Source: JAVVVD01 sp964642795 (GTDB lineage: Bacteria > Bacillota > Clostridia > Christensenellales > CAG-138). Taken from it: 24,122 bases of DNA. The stretch covers positions 1-24,122 of the forward strand of contig CAZXRQ010000027.1 of assembly GCA_964642795.1 (NCBI GenBank). Reading direction: 5' to 3'. The position numbers were made by a program, and so were the translations under genes. A model generated the notes under the pieces. It had not been told where the DNA came from. It saw only the letters and a program-made list of their open reading frames with translations, and ran no database searches. Shown here in pieces: positions 14,749 through 21,979 of the stretch (its first letter is position 1; the number at the start of each line of letters is the position of its first letter).

Positions 14749-15347
14749 TGGTGTTCTCCCTCCAGCAGCTCGTACAGCTCGTTGAGCGCGCGCCGCCTGT
14801 GGCTAACGTCGTTTTTCAGTTCAGCGGGCAGCTCGGCAAAGCTCTTGCCATACAGCTCGTAGTAAAACAGCGGGTCGTAGCCGAAGCCGCTATCCCCATG
14901 GCCTTCGCGCAGTAACAGGCCTTCAACGGCGCCACGCGCGATAAGCGCAGGCATGCTTCTTCGCGCCAGCACCGCCGCGCATACAAACCGGCAGGTACGC
15001 TCTCCGTCCGGCACATTCTGCATCAGCGTGAGCAGCTTAGCGTTATTGTCCGCATCGTTATGCCCCCGCCCCGCAAAGCGCGCGCTGTATACGCCGGGCG
15101 CTCCGCCAAGCGCATCCACCATAAGCCCGCTGTCGTCCGACAGCACGGCGTCTGCTATACCTCCGGCGGCAGCCAGCACTTCGTTGGCCTTCTTGAGCGC
15201 GTTTTGCTCGAAGGTCTCGCCATCCTCCACCACGTCGATATTTAACCCTACGTCGCGCAGAGAAAGTATGCTGTCAAAATGCGGCGCAAGTATCTGCCTT
15301 ATCTCCGCAATCTTGTGCGCATTGTTCGATGCAACAAGCAGTTTCAA
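14745..15347 (-). CDS. rdgB: XTP/dITP diphosphatase (RdgB/HAM1 family)
   Basis: 200 residues, full length. It removes non-canonical purine nucleotides (ITP, dITP, XTP) from the pool by releasing pyrophosphate. Motifs: ASNNAHKIAEI (6-16) for the triphosphate, E44, LSDDSGLMVDALGGAPGVYSAR (69-90, beginning with D71/D72 for metal), GFGYDPLF (154-161) for the base, and SHRRRAL (182-188). The start is TTG, eight bases after AAAGGAGA, with no ATG alternative in the conserved N-terminus. It overlaps the phosphoesterase by 4 bases and follows gerM by 39 bases. Confidence 0.95.
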   Translation of the reverse strand: MKLLVASNNAHKIAEIRQILAPHFDSILSLRDVGLNIDVVEDGETFEQNALKKANEVLAAAGGIADAVLSDDSGLMVDALGGAPGVYSARFAGRGHNDADNNAKLLTLMQNVPDGERTCRFVCAAVLARRSMPALIARGAVEGLLLREGHGDSGFGYDPLFYYELYGKSFAELPAELKNDVSHRRRALNELYELLEGEHQ

Positions 15348-15372
15348 AGCGGTTCTCCTTTGTCTTCAGTAT

Positions 15373-15378
15373 ATTATA
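15373..15378 (-). promoter_or_regulatory. rdgB: Possible -10 box before rdgB
   Basis: TATAAT (15378 to 15373) followed by an overlapping TATACT lies in the 39-base gap before rdgB. No good -35 is seen at 16-18 bases upstream (GAATTT or TTTACG at poor distance), so an internal promoter is only possible. Confidence 0.3.
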
Positions 15379-15386
15379 TGGGTACG

Positions 15387-16331
15387 TCAGCCCGTAAATT
15401 CGTTCGGATACTCCGGCACGCCCGCGCAGTCGGCCTCCACCCGTTCCCCGTTTACATACAGCTCCAGCGCATAGACGTCCGGCTGGGTGCAAGCTGTAAG
15501 CGCCATGCTGGCATACAACGCAGAAAGCCTTTCATCTTCCATATCCCATGCGCTATCCTCAATATACACCACGGCCGTGCCGCTGACCGCTTCTGCTGAT
15601 ATCAGCTTCGCAGAATCCGAACAGCAGTCCAGCAGCCGCGCGTCCTCCGGCCCCTGCAAAAACGCCTCTATAGCGGAATAAAGCGTGGGCTCGCTTGCCA
15701 CATAACGCGTAACGGGCACGTTGAGGCTGGCCATGCTGTTTGGGAAGTACAGCGTCAGCGCGTGCAGCTCCTGTGCGCTTACCGCCAGCTCGTTCTGCTC
15801 TGCATTAAGTGCAAGCCTGTCGAACCGGCCGGATATATCCGTGCCGTTCGGCAGCCGATCACACGCCTTACCGTCCACGGTAAAGCTAACTGTGGAAACG
15901 GCAGAAAATTCCCTCAGCGTATTCACCACCGCCGTTATCATAGCCAGCTCCGCCTCGGCATCCTCAAGCTGCTCCATGCCGGATAAATCCACGTTGGCAT
16001 TGCCGTCGTCGTATATTCTGAGCCCTATCGTTGTCCCCTCGGGTATCGCCGTGACCAGCCCCATGCGTGCGGCGCTCATGTCGTTATCCGAACCGCCCAC
16101 AAGGTAGCTGAGCGCTGCCTTTCCTATGCCCTCCTCCCACGGTATCAGCTTCATTATGGGCACAATGAAGCCATCGTCAGTAGGGTAATAGAGCATTGTC
16201 TCCCGATAGCCGGAATAGTTTTCGCCGACTTCGGCGGAATTTGCATCCTCTGCCTCCACCGCTTTTTTGCAGGCGCAGGTCGCGCATACCAGCAATAGGC
16301 AAACAGATATCAGCGCAAGCCTTTTTAGCAT
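15387..16331 (-). CDS. gerM: GerM-like lipoprotein with two GerMN domains
   Basis: 314 residues. A lipoprotein-type signal peptide (KRLALISVCLLLVCATCAC) most likely ends at C21; the lipobox is not ideal (TCAC). Two repeats of the GerMN domain follow at about 45-165 (LYYPTDDGFIVPIMKLIP ... LIYLV-like GKAALSYLVGG ... IPEGTTIGLRIYDDGNANVDLS) and 188-300 (LYFPNSMASLNVPVTRYV ... YSAIEAFLQGP ... SGTAVVYIEDSAWD). In B. subtilis GerM is needed in sporulation and germination and for the engulfment-stage envelope complex. It is the clearest hint in the window of a spore-forming lineage. Followed directly by rdgB and the phosphoesterase, matching the Bacillus cluster without rph. Confidence 0.88.
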   Translation of the reverse strand: MLKRLALISVCLLLVCATCACKKAVEAEDANSAEVGENYSGYRETMLYYPTDDGFIVPIMKLIPWEEGIGKAALSYLVGGSDNDMSAARMGLVTAIPEGTTIGLRIYDDGNANVDLSGMEQLEDAEAELAMITAVVNTLREFSAVSTVSFTVDGKACDRLPNGTDISGRFDRLALNAEQNELAVSAQELHALTLYFPNSMASLNVPVTRYVASEPTLYSAIEAFLQGPEDARLLDCCSDSAKLISAEAVSGTAVVYIEDSAWDMEDERLSALYASMALTACTQPDVYALELYVNGERVEADCAGVPEYPNEFTG

Positions 16332-16362
16332 GATAACCCCCCGTTTTCGGTTTTTTATATGA

Positions 16363-18129
16363 TTATTCCGAAACGCAGGGAAACATGCTCATGCCGTTTG
16401 TTCTTCTTATCAACGCAGCAACGAGCGCTTCATCGGGTGTAACGAACGCCGTTTTATTGGTGGTATATATCACCATGCCCGGCTTTGCGCCGGAGGGCTT
16501 TTTAACATACCTGCGTCGTGTAAAATCCACTGCCACGTTTTCCCCGCCCCGTGCGCTGCTGTAATACGCAGCCAACGTCGCCGCCTCAAGCAGCGTCTGC
16601 TGCGAGGGTTCTGTGCTTTTGATTATAACATGCGAGCCCGGTATGTTTTTTGTGTGCAGCCAGTATTCGTCAGGCCCGGCGTTTTTTAGCGTGAGCATAT
16701 CATTTTGGCGGTTGTTCTTGCCCACAAATATCTCCGTCCCGTCGCTGGAGACAAACCGCATAGGCGTGGAAGGCGGCAGTTTTACGGGCTTTTTCTTGCC
16801 TGTTTTGCGTATGTATCCCTGCTCTCTAAGCTCGTCCGAAAGCTCGTTGAGTTCCGAGGCGGTGGTGCATTTTGAAAGATTGTATTGCTGTCCCAGCAGA
16901 TATTCAAGCTCGTTTTGCGTATCCGTCTGATACCGCTGCGCCGCAGCCCGCGCAGCCTTGGCCTTTTGGTATTTTTTATAGTAGCGCTGAGCGTTAGACC
17001 CAGGTGAAAGCAACGGATCCAGCGGTATCGCCACCTGCGCCGGCGGGTCGAGATAGTAGTTATCCACCACCGCCTGCTTCTGCCCCGCGCGCAGTATATG
17101 CAGGTTGGCAGTAATAAGCTCGCCAAACAGGCGCAGCTGTTCCGCCTCCTCGCCAGCGGCGATGGCCTCACCGTACAGCGCAAGCTTCTTTTCGCAGCGC
17201 TCCACATTGTTTTGCAATATGCGCCGCACCGACGCGCCGTGCCGCTGCATACGCGAAGCGGCGTCATACTGCTGGTAATAATCATCCAGCGCCTCATGCA
17301 GGGAATCGTAGTGCTTTACGCGCATGTCCTTCGGCTCAAACGGATATACGGCTATCGGTTCGCCGTACTCATTCAACGCGGTATAGGCCGAAAACCTGCC
17401 GTTCGCGGCGTCGGAGTAGAATTGCACATATCTGTTTGCTATCGCTGCTGCCTCCGCTTCGCTCAGCGCGGCGCAGTCTGTTTTTTCGCACACTGTGGCC
17501 GCAAGCGCTCCCGCCATATCCGGCGACAGGCCAAAAAATGCAGCGGACAGCACTTTACCCACCCGGCCGGCCCCTGTGCGCAGCACCGCGTAGAACGCCC
17601 GCTCGTCCATAGCTGACGGGTCGCGCTTATCCTGTGCGGGCGGCGGCTCATACGCCATGCCCGGCATAACGATACGCTTGTTGGAAAGCTCAGCTCCCAC
17701 ATGCCGCATGGCGTCCAGCATCGTGCCATTTGCGCTTACCAGTATAACGTTTGAATACTTGCCCATTATTTCGGCGATAAGGTTGTATTCCTCCTCGTCG
17801 CCAAGCTCGTTGCGCGCCAAAATGCCTATATGCAGCACGCGGTCCAGCTTGGGCTGGATAACGCCGGTTACGCGCCCGCCAGTAAGCCGCTTTCTTAGCA
17901 GCATACAGAACATGGGCGGTTCGGCGGGATTATCCTGTTTTTTTTCGGTGAGCTGCGCCCGGCAGCGGTCAGCCGAGGTACACAAAAGCAGCCGGAAAGT
18001 CTTGCCGTCCTTCCTTACGGTAAGCACAAGTTCATCCCGCTCCGGTTGCTGCACCTTGTCAATTTTTCCGCCTGTGAGCGTCCTTATCTCCGCCGCCGAC
18101 GCGCACAGATTCAGCCCGTCCATTCCCAT
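16363..18129 (-). CDS. rqcH: Rqc2 homolog RqcH (NFACT family)
   Basis: 588 residues. It binds stalled 50S-peptidyl-tRNA complexes and recruits tRNA-Ala to add C-terminal alanine tails, marking the nascent chain for degradation; older annotation is fibronectin-binding protein. The NFACT-N domain starts MGMDGLNLCASAAEI, and D96-R97 (KLDRVLHI) matches the D97/R98 pair essential in B. subtilis RqcH. Helix-hairpin-helix and long charged coiled-coil regions occupy about 200-430 (VRRILQNNVERCEKKL, then AKAARAAAQRYQTDTQ). The NFACT-R domain at about 455-560 has VGKNNRQNDMLTLKNAGPDE, WLHTKNIPGSHVII and KKPSGAKPGMVIY. The SD is poor; the family's M-x-M/L-D-G start supports this ATG. Starts 8 bases after the FAH gene. 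Confidence 0.94.
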   Translation of the reverse strand: MGMDGLNLCASAAEIRTLTGGKIDKVQQPERDELVLTVRKDGKTFRLLLCTSADRCRAQLTEKKQDNPAEPPMFCMLLRKRLTGGRVTGVIQPKLDRVLHIGILARNELGDEEEYNLIAEIMGKYSNVILVSANGTMLDAMRHVGAELSNKRIVMPGMAYEPPPAQDKRDPSAMDERAFYAVLRTGAGRVGKVLSAAFFGLSPDMAGALAATVCEKTDCAALSEAEAAAIANRYVQFYSDAANGRFSAYTALNEYGEPIAVYPFEPKDMRVKHYDSLHEALDDYYQQYDAASRMQRHGASVRRILQNNVERCEKKLALYGEAIAAGEEAEQLRLFGELITANLHILRAGQKQAVVDNYYLDPPAQVAIPLDPLLSPGSNAQRYYKKYQKAKAARAAAQRYQTDTQNELEYLLGQQYNLSKCTTASELNELSDELREQGYIRKTGKKKPVKLPPSTPMRFVSSDGTEIFVGKNNRQNDMLTLKNAGPDEYWLHTKNIPGSHVIIKSTEPSQQTLLEAATLAAYYSSARGGENVAVDFTRRRYVKKPSGAKPGMVIYTTNKTAFVTPDEALVAALIRRTNGMSMFPCVSE

Positions 18130-18137
18130 AGGTCAGT

Positions 18138-18884
18138 CTATACCACTGTATTTCTCAGCGTTCCTATGCCCTGTATCTCTACCTCGACGGTATCGCCACG
18201 CTGCATGGGGCCTATCCCCGCAGGCGTTCCCGTAAGCACCACGTCACCGGGCAGCAGCGTCATGCATTGTGTTATGAAGCAGATAAGCTCATCTACTCCG
18301 TAGGTCATAAGCGATGTTGATGAGCTTTGCCGCACCTCGCCGTTGAGCCGCGTTGTAAGCATGACGTTCTGTGGATCCAGCTCGGTTTCTATCCACGGCC
18401 CGATGGGGCAGAAGGTATCGAACCCCTTGCCGCGCGTCCACTGCCCCTCGCCTTTTTGTATATCCCGTGCGGTCACGTCATTTGCGCAGGTATAGCCCAG
18501 TATGTATTCGTGCGCGCTTCCCGCACGCACGTTTTTGGCGCGTTTTCCCATTACCACAGCAAGCTCGCCCTCGTAATCCACTCGCTCGCTTATCGGCGGA
18601 TACAACACCTCGCCGTCCGGATCGTTTACACTGGTGCTTGGTTTTATGAAAAGAATGGGCTTGTCCGGGTGTCCTTCCTTCATCTCCTCGGCGTGCGCCC
18701 AGTAATTTTTACCGACGCATACTATCTTGGTCGGCTCGCAGGGTGCAAGCAACGCGGCGTCTTTTAGATCGTACTCGCGACCGTCCGGCGCAAAGCCCGC
18801 GTTTTTGCGGTCAAGCCGCAACAGCCTGTCCACAAGCTGTGCATAGAAGGTCTCTCCGTTTACGTTTACACGGGCTATCCTCAT
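18138..18884 (-). CDS. Fumarylacetoacetate hydrolase family protein
   Basis: 248 residues. The start ATG follows GGAGG by eight bases. The N-terminal small domain is followed by the FAH catalytic fold: KIVCVGKNYWAHAEEM (53-68, with H64 and E67), E105 and E107 in DYEGELAVV, CANDVTARDIQ (133-143, with D136), QWTRGKGFDTFCPIGPW, and GDVVLTGTPAGIGP near the end. These residues bind one divalent metal. Family members act as acylpyruvases, oxaloacetate decarboxylases or tautomerases, or hydratases and isomerases of aromatic degradation; the common bacterial single-domain form is often an oxaloacetate tautomerase or acylpyruvase. The neighbourhood gives no catabolic context, so substrate stays open. 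Confidence 0.92.
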   Translation of the reverse strand: MRIARVNVNGETFYAQLVDRLLRLDRKNAGFAPDGREYDLKDAALLAPCEPTKIVCVGKNYWAHAEEMKEGHPDKPILFIKPSTSVNDPDGEVLYPPISERVDYEGELAVVMGKRAKNVRAGSAHEYILGYTCANDVTARDIQKGEGQWTRGKGFDTFCPIGPWIETELDPQNVMLTTRLNGEVRQSSSTSLMTYGVDELICFITQCMTLLPGDVVLTGTPAGIGPMQRGDTVEVEIQGIGTLRNTVV

Positions 18885-18901
18885 AATCCATTCCTCCGTT
18901 T

Positions 18902-19513
18902 TTAATCCAGCAGTTCTATCTGCGCGCAGGACACCTCATATGCGGTGCGGGTAATCAGCCCGCCGTCCTCAGTCAGCTTCTGGTATTCCCGGCTCTGTAT
19001 CCGGCCGTTGAGCTGTATGTGACTTCCCACCGGCAGCGTGGCCGCGTAACGGGCGTTCCGCCCCCACGCGATGCAGGGCAGATAATCCGCTTTATTATAT
19101 GCTCTGTTGGAGGCTATGAGCAAGTCCCCTATTTCCCGCATAAACGGCGTTGTACGCAGCACCACCGGTTTGCAGATATAGCCGGACAGGGTTATTTCGT
19201 TATTTGCAGGCTCATCCTCTCCCACCACATCCGCCGCACGGGCGAATACGGTTAACATAAGCCTGCTGGCGCCCTCCATCAGCCGATTATAGGAGCGCAG
19301 CTGCCCCAATATGTGCAGCCTCTCGCCAACGCCCGGAAGCTCGGCGCATATACGCCCCGGCAGCGTTACCGGAAGCTCATCCACCGCGCCGCTGAGCCTG
19401 TTTACGCTGAGCTTCAGCGTATAGAACGGTTCCCCGTACAGCGCATGATCCAGCTCCGCATCGGCAGAGACCGCGCCGCATATACATACCGAGTTTATAT
19501 CGTTTGCACCCAC
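18902..19513 (-). CDS. Single-stranded DNA-binding protein with two OB folds
   Basis: 203 residues from a GTG at 19513, seven bases after AGGGCGG. Two SSB-like OB domains are visible: residues 1-100 (NSVCICGAVSADAELDH ... FYTLKLSVNRLSG ... GERLHILGQLRSY) and 105-203 (NEITLSGYICKPVVLRTTP ... IGDLLIASNRAY ... YLPCIAWGRNARYAATLP ... GSHIQLNGRIQSREYQK). The second copy is close to canonical SSB; the first is diverged. A tandem pair with no acidic C-terminal tail differs from the replicative SSB, which ends in DDDIPF-like residues, so this is probably an accessory SSB. It lies 53 bases after parC, probably in the same transcript. Confidence 0.8.
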   Translation of the reverse strand: MGANDINSVCICGAVSADAELDHALYGEPFYTLKLSVNRLSGAVDELPVTLPGRICAELPGVGERLHILGQLRSYNRLMEGASRLMLTVFARAADVVGEDEPANNEITLSGYICKPVVLRTTPFMREIGDLLIASNRAYNKADYLPCIAWGRNARYAATLPVGSHIQLNGRIQSREYQKLTEDGGLITRTAYEVSCAQIELLD

Positions 19514-19566
19514 ATATATACCGCCCTATATTGTAATGGTATATATGTATTAAGCGACGCGTGCAA

Positions 19567-21978
19567 TTATGTCTTGCGGTATGCGTCCGTGACCAGATCG
19601 TCCAGCAGCGCCATCACCAGCAGCGTTCCCTTGCCGGCGCGATTGTCTATGCGCACCTGCTCGGTATTTACGGCGGTCTTTGTACCGTGGTATTGCAGCA
19701 CCACGAAATCAAACGGCTGCTTAACATACAATGCAGCTGCTATACGCCGGCCGTTCGCACCGTTTTTCTTAAACTCGAACGTACGCATACCCTTGCCGTT
19801 TCTGCCCTGTATCTCGTAATCGAACACGAAGCTGCGCTTGGCATAGCCGGCGTCCGTTATGACCAGCACCTCGCCCTCGCCGTCCACCTGCATAAACGCG
19901 CACACGCTGTCTCCCTCGTCCAGCTTCATGCAGCGCACGCCTGCGCTTACACGACCCATCTCCGGCACGGTATTTATATCGAAGCATATGCTCATGCCGC
20001 CCTCGGTCACAAGCAGTATGTTTTCGCCGGATTTCTCCATAACGCCTATTATCTCGTCGCCCTCCTTCAAGGAGACGGCCGCTATACGCTTTACGCGGGA
20101 CTCGTATTCCGACGCATCGGTACATTTGACATAGCCGTTTTTGGTATAGAACATCAGTTTGTCTGCGGGCAGCTCGTCAAAGCAGGCGATTATCCGTTCA
20201 TCCTTGCCGTGCTCCACCAGCGAATTGATGTTTACCGCCCTGCCGCCTTGCTTGGTCTCGGGAATATCGGATACTCCCAGCATAAGACATGCGCCAAGGT
20301 TGGTAAACAAATGCAGGCGCTTATCCGTAGCCGTATCCATGCAGCATATCAGCCTTGCATCCTCCAGCTGCTCCTGCGAAAACAGGCGCTTAGGCGTCCT
20401 CTTTATGCGGCCGTCCGCAAACAAGGTAACGTTTACATCCTCTACGGCAATAAGGTCGCTTTTGTCCACAACTATCTCTTGATCGCCCTGTATCGTGGCG
20501 GTCCTGCGAGGGACGCCGTACTTTTCCTTTATTTCACGCAGCTCGCGCTTTATCACATTGCGCAGCTTCGTACTTGAGCCGAGTATCGCCTCCAGCTCGC
20601 CTATGCGGCGCACTATATCCTCATATTCGTTCTGTATGGCGATAAGCTCAAGGTTGGTAAGCCTTTGCAAGCGCAGATCCAGTATGGCCTGCGCCTGTAT
20701 CTCCGAAAGCTCGAAGCGCGCCATCAGCCCCTCTTTGGCCTCCTTGGGGGTCTTTGCGGCGCGGATCAGCTTAATAACCTCATCAAGATTCAATACGGCG
20801 ACGGTAAGGCCCTTCAATATGTGCTCGCGCCGCTTCGCCGCATCCAGATCGAACTGGGTACGCCGTGTTACCACGTCCTCCTGATGCGCGATATAGTACG
20901 AAAGCAGCTGCTTAAGCCCCATCTGCTGCGGCTTGCCTTCGGCTATAGCAACCATATTCACGCCGAACGTGGTCTGCAGGTCGGAATACTTATACAGGTA
21001 TTGCAGTATCTTTTCCGCATCCGCATCCTTCTTGATCTCTATTACGGCGCGCATACCGGTACGGTCGGATTCGTCGCGAATGTCGCCAATGCCGGAAAAC
21101 ATCAGCTTCTTCTCCTGACTTACCCGCAGTATCTCCTCCAGCGCCTTGGCCTTGTTTACCTGATACGGCATCTCGGTTATAACTATAAGCTTTTTGCCGT
21201 TTGCCAACTCCTCTATATTGGTTTTTGCGCGCAGGGTCAGCTTGCCTCGCCCCGTCTCGTACGCGGCGCGTATCTCGTCGGACTGCAGCAAATAGCCGCC
21301 CGTGGGGAAGTCCGGCGCGGGCATAACCTTCATAAGCTCATCCAAGCTCACGCCCGGATCGCCCATCTGCAATATCACGGCGTCTATGGCCTCGGACAGA
21401 TTGTGTGGAGGTATGTTGGTTGCAAGGCCTACCGCTATACCGCTCGTACCGTTTACCAAAAGATTCGGGAAACGGCCGGGCAGCAGCTCCGGCTCCTTCA
21501 GCGTATCGTCGAAATTGAGCATAAACCTTACGGTATCTTTATCTATATCGCGCAGAAGCTCCATAGCAAGCGGAGTCATGCGCGCCTCGGTATATCGCAT
21601 TGCAGCGGCGCTGTCGCCGTCCACGCTGCCGTAGTTGCCGTGGCCGTCCACCAACGGCATCTGCATATTGAAGCCTTGCGCCATGCGCACCATCGCATCA
21701 TACACCGAGCTGTCGCCGTGCGGGTGGTATTTACCCAAACAGTCGCCCACTATGCGGGCGCTCTTCCTGTGCGGTTTGTCCGGAGAAAGGCTAAGCTCCA
21801 TCATTGTATAGAGTATTCGGCGCTGCACAGGCTTTAGCCCGTCCTCCACGCGCGGGAGCGCGCGCTCAAGTATTACATGCTCCGCATACGGCAGCATGGA
21901 ACTGTGCATCACCTCGTCCATGTTGCGCTCTATTATGGTCTCCCCCGTGGGTATTATGGGATCCTTCCTCTTTACCAT
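19567..21978 (-). CDS. parC: DNA topoisomerase IV subunit A (ParC/GyrA family)
   Basis: 803 residues. It cleaves and rejoins both DNA strands together with the ATPase subunit encoded one base upstream. The active-site Tyr is Y129 (AAAMRYTEARM). The quinolone-resistance region has wild-type S90 and D94 (HPHGDSSVYDAM). ERALPRVEDGLKPVQRRILY, VNGTSGIAVGLATNIPPHNL and EILRVSQEKK are typical of the breakage-reunion domain; the C-terminal beta-pinwheel follows from about residue 500. The GyrA box is degenerate: QGRNGKG (724-730) instead of QRRGGKG, which favours topoisomerase IV-like decatenation over gyrase-type negative supercoiling. Calling it GyrA would be the alternative; a second gyrA-gyrB pair elsewhere in the genome would settle that. 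Confidence 0.88.
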   Translation of the reverse strand: MVKRKDPIIPTGETIIERNMDEVMHSSMLPYAEHVILERALPRVEDGLKPVQRRILYTMMELSLSPDKPHRKSARIVGDCLGKYHPHGDSSVYDAMVRMAQGFNMQMPLVDGHGNYGSVDGDSAAAMRYTEARMTPLAMELLRDIDKDTVRFMLNFDDTLKEPELLPGRFPNLLVNGTSGIAVGLATNIPPHNLSEAIDAVILQMGDPGVSLDELMKVMPAPDFPTGGYLLQSDEIRAAYETGRGKLTLRAKTNIEELANGKKLIVITEMPYQVNKAKALEEILRVSQEKKLMFSGIGDIRDESDRTGMRAVIEIKKDADAEKILQYLYKYSDLQTTFGVNMVAIAEGKPQQMGLKQLLSYYIAHQEDVVTRRTQFDLDAAKRREHILKGLTVAVLNLDEVIKLIRAAKTPKEAKEGLMARFELSEIQAQAILDLRLQRLTNLELIAIQNEYEDIVRRIGELEAILGSSTKLRNVIKRELREIKEKYGVPRRTATIQGDQEIVVDKSDLIAVEDVNVTLFADGRIKRTPKRLFSQEQLEDARLICCMDTATDKRLHLFTNLGACLMLGVSDIPETKQGGRAVNINSLVEHGKDERIIACFDELPADKLMFYTKNGYVKCTDASEYESRVKRIAAVSLKEGDEIIGVMEKSGENILLVTEGGMSICFDINTVPEMGRVSAGVRCMKLDEGDSVCAFMQVDGEGEVLVITDAGYAKRSFVFDYEIQGRNGKGMRTFEFKKNGANGRRIAAALYVKQPFDFVVLQYHGTKTAVNTEQVRIDNRAGKGTLLVMALLDDLVTDAYRKT

Positions 21979-21979
21979 A

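Noticed and set aside
16363..18129. Fibronectin-binding adhesin
   Set aside because: The D96-R97 pair, coiled coils and NFACT-R domain identify RqcH; no signal peptide or wall anchor is present.
20665..21837. 390-codon open frame on the plus strand inside parC
   Set aside because: It is antisense to a fully conserved topoisomerase gene, has low-complexity His/Arg/Tyr-rich composition typical of such shadows, and has no RBS.
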